A stretch of DNA of 50,459 nucleotides from positions 1-50,459 of the forward strand of contig JAGKWY010000086.1 in NCBI GenBank assembly GCA_021151625.1, given 5' to 3'. Both the position numbers and the translations under genes were made by a program. The number at the start of each line of letters is the position of its first letter. Positions within the stretch are counted from its first letter, which is position 1. The notes beneath the pieces were generated by a model. The model was not told the DNA's origin, made no database searches, and saw nothing but the letters and a program-made list of their open reading frames with translations. Below, piece after piece: positions 34,080 through 41,020 of the stretch. This stretch comes from Gammaproteobacteria bacterium. GTDB taxonomy: Bacteria; Pseudomonadota; Gammaproteobacteria; Pseudomonadales; Cellvibrionaceae.

Positions 34080-35143
34080 GCAAACTCCCTTGGTGCGATC
34101 GCCTTGCCACCCAACATTACCCTCAGGTAAAACCCCAGTGCTTGTCTGGCAAATAAAACAGGCCAGGTATTTTTATAATTCACCTCGCACGGAGAAAGTG
34201 TGAAATTCAGACTACCGTCCAACTGGATTGTCGAACTCAATAATTCATAAAGCCTTGCAACCACAATGGGGTCAAAAAATGGTTCGCAGCAGCCTAGCCG
34301 CAATAATTGCGCAATAGCATCGCTACGCCGATAATCCATTGCAACTGTGTCGCTAGCGCTAACCGCTTCGGCCAGACGAACAACCCATCTTTTTCCTAAC
34401 GAAAAATCAATCCCATAATCAGCCCCTAGCAGCAAAGCTCCTTCAAGCGCATAAGCAATACTGTGCGGGTTATGATCATCAAACTTTGCTCGATTGAAAT
34501 CATTTACCAGTGCAGGCAATACTTCATCCAGCCTCCCCAAGAGACGCTGATCGTGCCGATCAATTGCAGATCGTCGCAAAGCTGCTAATACTTTTAATTG
34601 ATAAGGACCAGATCGTATTGACCAACGATCAGGGGCATTTTCAGGCCGCCCATTAAACCAGCGTACAGCATCCAACTTTGTACCAGAAAAAAAGCTATCA
34701 ATATAACTACGCAATTCATTTGTATTCCAGTGACAATCCTTTCCCATCACCGCAACATCTGTGACTCCTCGCCACAACATTGCCACATCAAAAATAAAAA
34801 CCCCCTCGTTGCGCCAGTCCGTCAGCAAAGTAGAGTATTGAGAATAATCCCGTGTAAGTGGTAGTGTCGATCGAGACCAAAGAGTCTTTTGATAATTAAT
34901 GATTTGCGCTGCGCGGACGGCAAGATCATCGGCCACATTATCGAATTGCCGCCGATAAGCAAGATATGAAAGATAATATCCCGCAATTTCAGGATAGGTA
35001 TAAAGCGGACGACCAAACTGATCAACTGATCCGACAACTGCACCATTATTATAAATTTCTGGTCTTGTCAGCCACGCATCCAGATTTTCTATTTGCTGGG
35101 AAATAGATTCAATTGTTATGTTAGCAACTTCACCGGGAAACAC
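34067..35143 (-). CDS. Unknown helical protein, probable alpha/alpha-toroid
   Basis: I do not recognise this 358-residue protein as a named family. It is soluble, rich in aromatic residues and made of repeating helical segments (TYPEIAGYYLSYLAYRRQFD, VRAAQIINYQKTLW, SIAYALEGALLLGADYG, SDAIAQLLRLGC). That pattern is typical of alpha/alpha toroids such as glycoside-processing or prenyl-cyclase-like proteins. It has no signal peptide. It is encoded immediately upstream of the radical SAM enzyme with a 13-base overlap and 9 bases downstream of the permease gene. A role in the glycan pathway is inferred from position only. Confidence 0.7.
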   Translation of the reverse strand: MFPGEVANITIESISQQIENLDAWLTRPEIYNNGAVVGSVDQFGRPLYTYPEIAGYYLSYLAYRRQFDNVADDLAVRAAQIINYQKTLWSRSTLPLTRDYSQYSTLLTDWRNEGVFIFDVAMLWRGVTDVAVMGKDCHWNTNELRSYIDSFFSGTKLDAVRWFNGRPENAPDRWSIRSGPYQLKVLAALRRSAIDRHDQRLLGRLDEVLPALVNDFNRAKFDDHNPHSIAYALEGALLLGADYGIDFSLGKRWVVRLAEAVSASDTVAMDYRRSDAIAQLLRLGCCEPFFDPIVVARLYELLSSTIQLDGSLNFTLSPCEVNYKNTWPVLFARQALGFYLRVMLGGKAIAPREFACLY

Positions 35144-35152
35144 GTTCCCTCC

Positions 35153-35866
35153 TTATTTTTCTTTTCCTATATACCAATCATCACGATAGGTTTTTACCAA
35201 CTCCGGATAAAGTACTGTCATTACCGTTGCAAGAATCCCGTTAAGAAATCCCTCGGGAAAAGTCAGCAATACAAATATCCAGAAATGTTCGCTCACTGCT
35301 TCAAGCTGGATTGCACTATCCGTTATATAAAACAATAACCAGGAGCAGGCGCCGATCAATGAGCAACTGAGCATTGCACCAAAAAATCCTACGCCCCAAA
35401 AATAGGTAAAGGGATTTTTGAATTTCCAGCGATTTACCAGCCAAATCATTAACCAGGCCCAACTCGCTGGAACCAGTACACTCAAAACGAAATCCACTGG
35501 GAAGGTACGCAAATCAAATTGCGCTAACGCCATATCCCATTCCAGACTGGCGGCACGAATTGGTATTTGGTAAACCTCCAACACCACTAATGCCCCAGCC
35601 CCGATCAACAGCGCAAAACTCCAGCCAAATACCATGGTGGTTACAATCATCATTAACGGGTGGATTGCAATCGCGCTCCACACCGAGACCTGCAACAGCC
35701 AGATAACCGCGAGCGACAAAATCGCGGCAAAAAATACGTGCTGCCGCTGCGAATCAGCCAGCAATAATTTCCAAGGAGCCGTTATGAGCGCTGCAAGTAA
35801 TGCAGCCACCGCAATAGCGCTACTAGTCCAAAATAAAGTAGCGCCAGGTGCAAACAACAGATTCAT
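35153..35866 (-). CDS. CbiM-like energy-coupling-factor transporter permease, orphan
   Basis: The 237-residue membrane protein has about seven transmembrane helices. It ends with the segment VLLTFPEGFLNGILATVMTV and a soluble tail ELVKTYRDDWYIGKEK, characteristic of stand-alone CbiM/NikM-like permeases of the energy-coupling-factor class. Classical CbiM carries an N-terminal metal-binding His; here the N-terminus is MNLLFAPGATLF and lacks MHI-type ligands, so Co/Ni transport is doubtful. No CbiQ/CbiO partner is nearby. It is 9 bases from both neighbours (HIT protein upstream, helical protein downstream) and is probably co-transcribed. Confidence 0.78.
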   Translation of the reverse strand: MNLLFAPGATLFWTSSAIAVAALLAALITAPWKLLLADSQRQHVFFAAILSLAVIWLLQVSVWSAIAIHPLMMIVTTMVFGWSFALLIGAGALVVLEVYQIPIRAASLEWDMALAQFDLRTFPVDFVLSVLVPASWAWLMIWLVNRWKFKNPFTYFWGVGFFGAMLSCSLIGACSWLLFYITDSAIQLEAVSEHFWIFVLLTFPEGFLNGILATVMTVLYPELVKTYRDDWYIGKEK

Positions 35867-35875
35867 GAAAGCGGA

Positions 35876-36295
35876 TTAAACCTGCGCTTCCTTGTGTCCT
35901 TGCGCTTGCAAGGTGGTGCGAATTTTTTCAGCAGTTTGCTTTAAGGTGTCACCATCAGCATTTTTTGCATACTCAAAACTTAAATCTTTCATGGAGTCCA
36001 TCGGCACCACATGCAAATGAGTATGCGGCACTTCCAAACCGGCAATCATCAAACCTACCCGCGTTGCGGGGTAAGCCACTTTCAACGCGTTGGCAATTTT
36101 GTGGCTGACTTGCATCAGGTGGGCAGCCAAATCTAACGGCAAATCACTCCATTGATCAATTTCCTCACGCGGAATTACCAGCACATGTCCCTGACGGATC
36201 GGCTGAATAGTCAGAATCGCCACAGCTTTATCATCCTTCCACACAAAATTGCCCGGAATTTTTCCTTCCATAATCAGGGTAAATACGCTTGCCAT
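35876..36295 (-). CDS. HIT family nucleotide-binding protein
   Basis: The 139-residue protein has the HIT motif HTHLHVVPM near residue 90, with the earlier GHVLVIPREEIDQWSDL and SHKIANAL segments. HIT proteins hydrolyse or transfer nucleoside phosphates, for example AMP-lysine or dinucleoside polyphosphates. It matches the family length and looks intact. It follows an unknown protein gene by 39 bases and precedes the CbiM-like permease by 9 bases. Confidence 0.93.
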   Translation of the reverse strand: MASVFTLIMEGKIPGNFVWKDDKAVAILTIQPIRQGHVLVIPREEIDQWSDLPLDLAAHLMQVSHKIANALKVAYPATRVGLMIAGLEVPHTHLHVVPMDSMKDLSFEYAKNADGDTLKQTAEKIRTTLQAQGHKEAQV

Positions 36296-36334
36296 AAAAA
36301 CTCCTTAATCAGAAATAATGCTATGGGATAAAAA

Positions 36335-37177
36335 TTAATAAACCGCAAGACCGCGCCGCAATAATTCGCGCGCAAGTATCTCGTCGATTTGATGGATAGT
36401 TTCGTTGTTAAATTCAATATAAGCGACTTTATGTTTTTTATAGAGCTGTTGTTTTTCCAGCTCACCACTGATCACCGCCGCGCGATTAGTTTCCTGCTCA
36501 AGTTGGTCAGCCCAGCACTCCAGACATAACTCCGCTTCGGGGATATAAAAATCGGCCAATGCCGAATCTGTATCCCACATCAACAAATAATCGCGCGCAT
36601 GAACTACGCGCGCTAAATACAGCCAATTGTTAATGCGCCGTTGTACTGCGTTATTTACGCTGTGGCCATCCAGCGCTGGCTGTCCATCCAAACCAGCATC
36701 ACCCTGAACTTGCAACAAGGAAGCAATTAACTCGGGTTCATCGAGAATTGTCTCTGGCCAGGTCACAAAAGGAATCCCTGATTCGGCTTCCTGCTGCTGT
36801 CCCCCCAGTGATTTTCCCTTGGCACTTAACAACCAACCGCGGATATGTTTTTTAATCAGGCCCTTTTCCGCGAGCAATAAATTCACCAGGCGCGCGGGAA
36901 TATCCCATTTGTGCGCGAGATTAGTCGCACTCAGTGGCGCCTCTGGTAAAAGTTTTAATAAAGGGTGATGCTGAACGGATTCGGGCCAGGCAATGTATTC
37001 GCCGTATTTTGGGTGGTTAACGTAGGTTCCACCCTCAAATCGCCCTTTTTCGGTGAGCTGCCAATGGTTGTCTACTTTGACAATCCAGCCGCCGGAGGTG
37101 AGCAAAATAAACAGTTCCTTGCTCTCCTTACCGAGCAAACGCGCCAAAGCGGTTGTGGAAATGTGTTTTTCTGCCAT
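36335..37177 (-). CDS. Unknown protein with repeated winged modules and nuclease-like C-terminus
   Basis: The 280-residue soluble protein has two similar N-terminal modules: LLTSGGWIVKVDNHWQLTEKG with GGTYVNHPKYGEYIAWPE, then LLAEKGLIKKHIRGWLLSAKGKSLGG with IPFVTWPE. Both resemble phage KilA/antirepressor-like winged domains. The C-terminal third has FYIPEAELCLECW, then LYKKHKVAYIEFN and IDEILARELLRRG. This pattern of acidic and Lys residues resembles small endonuclease-like domains. I do not recognise a named gene. The resemblance is from motif reading only. It heads the long leftward run, divergent from yaiI across 89 bases. Confidence 0.6.
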   Translation of the reverse strand: MAEKHISTTALARLLGKESKELFILLTSGGWIVKVDNHWQLTEKGRFEGGTYVNHPKYGEYIAWPESVQHHPLLKLLPEAPLSATNLAHKWDIPARLVNLLLAEKGLIKKHIRGWLLSAKGKSLGGQQQEAESGIPFVTWPETILDEPELIASLLQVQGDAGLDGQPALDGHSVNNAVQRRINNWLYLARVVHARDYLLMWDTDSALADFYIPEAELCLECWADQLEQETNRAAVISGELEKQQLYKKHKVAYIEFNNETIHQIDEILARELLRRGLAVY

Positions 37178-37266
37178 TATGCGCGTCCTATAGCCATGCC
37201 ATTTCGGGCTGACACCAACCGGCCAGCACTATTGAGGTCGGCCATTCTACTGCCTTAGAGAGACTT

Positions 37267-37737
37267 ATGCCTATTTGGGTTGATGGCGACGCATGTCCCA
37301 AAGTCGTCAAAGAAATTCTGTTCCGCGCCGCCCACCAGCGACAAATTCCACTGACGCTGGTCGCCAACCAATACATCGCCGTACCCGCATCGCCCTTTAT
37401 TAAAAGCCTGCAAGTCAGCAGCGGCTTTGATGTGGCGGATAATCATATAGTCGATTCACTCCAACCTGGCGATCTGGTGATTACCGCCGATATTCCCCTG
37501 GCCGCCGATGCCCTTGCCAAAGGTGCTGCGGTGATCAACCCGCGTGGGCAGGAATACACGCGCGATAGCATAGGCGCACGCCTGAATATGCGCGACTTTA
37601 TGGAGACCATGCGCGCCAGCGGTGCGGTAATGAACGAAGGCCCGCCGCCGTTCAGCCAGCAGGATCGGCAAAGCTTTGCCAATGCGTTGGACCGCTGGAT
37701 AGCCGCAACAAAGAACATAAAACCTGGCAAGGGCTAA
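37267..37737 (+). CDS. yaiI: YaiI/YqxD family protein (UPF0178)
   Basis: The 156-residue protein begins with the UPF0178 signature IWVDGDACPKVVKEILFRAA and continues with ITADIPLAADALAKGAAVIN and a C-terminal MRASGAVMNEGPPPFSQQDR. These are family hallmarks, forming a NYN/PIN-like nuclease fold of unknown substrate. Length is typical (about 150 residues). It is divergent from the unknown gene at 36335-37177. Confidence 0.95.
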   Translation: MPIWVDGDACPKVVKEILFRAAHQRQIPLTLVANQYIAVPASPFIKSLQVSSGFDVADNHIVDSLQPGDLVITADIPLAADALAKGAAVINPRGQEYTRDSIGARLNMRDFMETMRASGAVMNEGPPPFSQQDRQSFANALDRWIAATKNIKPGKG

Positions 37738-38197
37738 ATATAACTGGCTTAACGGCGCTCAAAACCCTATACTTCGCGCACTTTCAGTAAGCCCTCCTAG
37801 ATAGTGAAAATCGAATCCTGGGCTATGCTGAACAGACAGGATGTCTGAGGGCTGCCCGTTAATCCTTTGCGCAACAGTTTCCCTGCATGAAGGTTTCCCT
37901 GCGTTTCATCGCTGATGACTGGTTAAAACCAGATAGCTCAGCGGCACCAATACGGCCCGCCCCAAAGTGCGCAATCTATTACGCGAGTGGACTCGCCGAT
38001 TGCAGCGGGTGTGCTCTTATCAGGTTTATTTTTATTTGTGTTGATCACCTTTGTGACTCACTGCCTGACCATCACCGCGCGGGACTCTGTCCATCATCAA
38101 AATACTAATAACAACCGCAATTACTTATCTGGCCGCAAGGCTCGGGTAGTGGCTGGGGTTTGGTATTTTTTTAGTCATCAGTTACACAGGTTATTAC
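37738..38197 (+). other. Long gene-free leader before deaD
   Basis: These 460 bases hold no frame I can support. The reading from 37987 (GTG) gives a 72-residue peptide with one hydrophobic segment (LLSGLFLFVLITFV), but it has no ribosome site and overlaps the deaD start. The distal part resembles the long structured 5-prime leaders known for cold-shock helicase genes such as deaD/csdA. No transcription start could be assigned. Confidence 0.4.
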
Positions 38198-39827
38198 ATG
38201 TCTGAACCTATTTTGTTTACCGATTTAGCCCTTTCCGAACCCGTATTAAAAGCCATCCAGGCTGTGGGTTACGAAGTTCCTTCCCCAATTCAAGCCGCTG
38301 CAATTCCCGTATTGCTACAAGGTGGCGACATTCTGGGGATGGCACAAACCGGTACCGGTAAAACTGCAGCCTTTGCGCTGCCATTGCTCTCCAAATTGGA
38401 CGTTAAACAAAACGATCCGCAAATCCTGGTATTGGCACCCACCCGCGAACTCGCGATTCAGGTGGCAGAAGCCTTCCAAAAATACGCCGCACACATCCCC
38501 GGCTTCCACGTTCTGCCAATCTACGGCGGCCAGGACATGACCAGCCAGTTGCGCCAATTAAAGCGCGGCGTGCATGTTGTGGTAGGAACTCCCGGCCGCG
38601 TTATGGATCACCTGCGTCGTGGCAGCTTGAACCTGAACAATTTGAAAAGCCTGGTACTCGACGAAGCGGACGAAATGCTGCGCATGGGCTTTATCGATGA
38701 CGTTGAATGGATTCTGGAACACACGCCAGCAACACGCCAAACCGCACTTTTCTCCGCCACTATGCCGCGCGAAATTCGCAAAGTGTGCGACAACTATTTG
38801 CGCGATGCGAAAGAAATTAAAATCGCCAGCACCCAATCTACCTGATGTAGCAGCGCGCGGTATCGACGTAGAACGCGTAAGCCACGTTGTTAACTACGAC
38901 ATTCCTTACGACAGCGAAGCTTATGTACATCGCATTGGTCGTACCGGCCGTGCTGGTCGCAGTGGTAAAGCAATTTTGTTTGTTGCGCCACGCGAAAAAC
39001 GTTTGCTTTACACCATCGAAAAAGCGACCAAAAAGCCAATTACTTTGATGGAATTGCCAAGCGGTGCAACTGTTACCAAACACCGTATTGACCAGTTTAC
39101 GCAACAAATTACCGACACCTTGAAAGAACAGGCAGATTTGTCGTTCTTCAACGATTTGCTGGCTGAATACAGCCACGCCAACGATGTATCACCGGAAGAA
39201 ATTGCCTCTGCCCTCGCCTTCCTGTTGCAGCGCGAGCGGCCACTGCAAGTGAAGTTTAGCGATATCAAACCCGAGCGCAGCGAACGCCGCGACCGCGATG
39301 ACCGAGGTGGTCGTGACCGTGATGATCGCGGTGGCAGAGACGGCGGCCGCGACCGCGGTTCACGTGAAGATCGTCCACGCCGCGAGCGCAACGACGAAAA
39401 CATGGATCGCTACCGCATTGAAGTGGGCCGCAATCATGAAGCGCGTCCTGGCGATATCGTTGGCGCTATTGCGAACGAAGCGGGCATTGAAAGCCGTTTT
39501 ATTGGCCACATTAAATTGCACGACGAATTCTCTACCGTTGATCTGCCAGCCGGCATTTCAAAAGACACTCTCGCCAAACTGAAAAAAGTGCGCGTGCGCA
39601 ATCGCCCACTGGAAATTTCATTAGATACCGGCCCACGCGGCGGTGATGACTTCCCCGGTCGTGGAAAACCCAAGCGTGACTTTGGTCCAAGAGATGGCGG
39701 TCCGCGCGACGGTGGTGGTCGTGAAGGTGGCTACAGAGATAGAGATGGCAACCGCGATAAACCGCGCTTTAATGATCGCGACAATGCCAGCAAAAAATCT
39801 GGCTATCGCCCAAAGAAGTCTGACTAA
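38198..39827 (+). pseudogene. deaD: DEAD-box RNA helicase DeaD/CsdA, internal segment missing
   Basis: DeaD unwinds RNA in ribosome assembly and cold response. The first frame (38198-38845, 215 residues) has motif I AQTGTGKTAAF, Ia APTRELAIQ, II LVLDEADEMLRMGF and III SATMP. It then stops shortly after EIKIASTQST. The rest continues in another frame from about 38846 with motif V (VAARGIDVERVSHVVNYD), motif VI HRIGRTGRAGR, the DbpA-like RNA-binding domain (RYRIEVGRNHEARPGDIVGA) and Arg/Gly/Asp-rich repeats. Between them, about 80-90 residues including motif IV are absent, by comparison with remembered DeaD sequence. As written it is not functional. A terminator follows. Confidence 0.9.
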
Positions 39828-39886
39828 ATAGAAATTGTTTCTTGTTAAGTTGTTAGGCCAATAACCCGGCAACTTAAACTCCCTTG

Positions 39887-39920
39887 TCGCCCTGCATGCA
39901 AATGTCAGGGCGATTTTTTT
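39887..39920 (+). terminator. Rho-independent terminator after deaD
   Basis: TCGCCCTG (39887-39894) and CAGGGCGA (39906-39913) form a perfect 8 bp stem with an 11-base loop, followed directly by seven T. It ends the deaD transcript and its distal edge overlaps the last codon of the convergent gene at 39919. Confidence 0.9.
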
Positions 39921-40674
39921 ATCGCTCAAATATTAATTTCCCATTTACCGCTTGATTAATCCTTTCCATTATTTGCTCGGATTCTGATTTTCCGCCACAG
40001 GAAGTCATATACCAATTTTGTGCTTCACCCGGTTTGGGCACAGATGAACGTAAACATTTACCACCACCCAGATCCACAATCGTTGCCCCTGAAGGATCGG
40101 TATGGGTTGTTGGGCCCGCATCAGCACGCTGCAACTCAGGCTTACTCGCTTCCTCATGCAAACGCTTGCGCAAGGCAGGGTTAAAAACGTTCGCCGCAAT
40201 ACCAGTTACAGGTTCATCTGTAGAAGCATTTTTTTGCTGATTAAGTTCACGCAACTCTTCCATTGTTAAGGGCTGAACCACTATTGGTTTTGTCTCTGGT
40301 TTATCTGGAATTTGTGACTCAACTCTAGTGGCACTATTTACTTGAACAGACTCCTTAATTTCTGACGCCAGCCTCTCGGGCTCTGCAACCTCAGAAGGTA
40401 CAGATGGCATTTCTACCGGAATAATTTTTTGTGTCTTCAGTGTTAACTGAATTATTAAAGGTGGCGACACGGATTGTCCAAGCGGCTGCGAATCCTGTTT
40501 CCAATAAAATGCCAACACCAGCGCGTGCAGCACAATAGAAACCACACAACCGATTAACAGATATTGAAAGGAAGATCTAACAATGGGTTCTGCCTGTGGC
40601 AGGTTCGCGTGAATAACACGGTGATATAGATGGGAAAAATCATCTTCCCTGGAGGAAAGTAAATCAGCCGACAT
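39919..40674 (-). CDS. TonB-like single-span membrane protein of unknown function
   Basis: The 251-residue protein has a cytosolic N-terminus (about 1-40), one transmembrane helix (YLLIGCVVSIVLHALVLAFYW) and a periplasmic region. The latter has an extended Pro/Glu/Val-rich linker (about 75-150), as in TonB and TolA. A small C-terminal domain contains two Cys (GGGKCLRSSV and WYMTSCGGKS) likely to form a disulfide. No TonB C-terminal motif is evident. It stands alone, convergent with deaD, and I do not recognise a named family. Confidence 0.7.
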   Translation of the reverse strand: MSADLLSSREDDFSHLYHRVIHANLPQAEPIVRSSFQYLLIGCVVSIVLHALVLAFYWKQDSQPLGQSVSPPLIIQLTLKTQKIIPVEMPSVPSEVAEPERLASEIKESVQVNSATRVESQIPDKPETKPIVVQPLTMEELRELNQQKNASTDEPVTGIAANVFNPALRKRLHEEASKPELQRADAGPTTHTDPSGATIVDLGGGKCLRSSVPKPGEAQNWYMTSCGGKSESEQIMERINQAVNGKLIFER

Positions 40675-40765
40675 ACTTGTGAGCCTGAGTTCGGTGTTTT
40701 GTTAGCAATGACCGAATCTAGACTCACAAGCTGGCTATTAGTTCAGCAACAACAGGACAAGAATA

Positions 40766-41020
40766 TTATTCATCAAACATCTGGATCATATAGCCGTCTT
40801 TAATTGCTTCGGCCATGGCTTTGTCTGCCGCGATTACACGCGGATCACTAGTAAGATTACTGGGCACCAGTTTACGGTTTTCGATATCGATATCCATAAA
40901 CCCTGCGCGCATCAGATAGAGCTTGCACAAGTGTTCAGCACCAAATAAATCCTTGAAATTGATATACACAATAAAAGGCACCATCTGCCCTTCTTTAATA
41001 TCGTCGAAGGCTTTCGCTGC
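40766..41020 (-). pseudogene. C-terminal fragment of an unknown gene fused to the end of rapA
   Basis: In a different frame from rapA the sequence reads AAKAFDDIKEGQMVPFIVYI, and continues through NFKDLFGAEHLCKLYL and DPRVIAADKAMAEAIKDGY to a stop at 40766. It is coherent protein-like sequence with no start or ribosome site of its own. It looks like the end of a separate gene, downstream of rapA in the intact genome, whose beginning is missing. An ATG at 40984 exists but lies inside the coherent frame. The family is unknown to me. Confidence 0.55.

Noticed and set aside
37987..38205. 72-residue membrane peptide gene upstream of deaD
   Set aside because: GTG start without ribosome site, overlaps deaD start, more likely part of a structured leader.
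38198..39827. Programmed frameshift in deaD (and likewise in tatD or fliF)
   Set aside because: A programmed shift keeps all codons; here whole conserved motifs between the two frames are missing.
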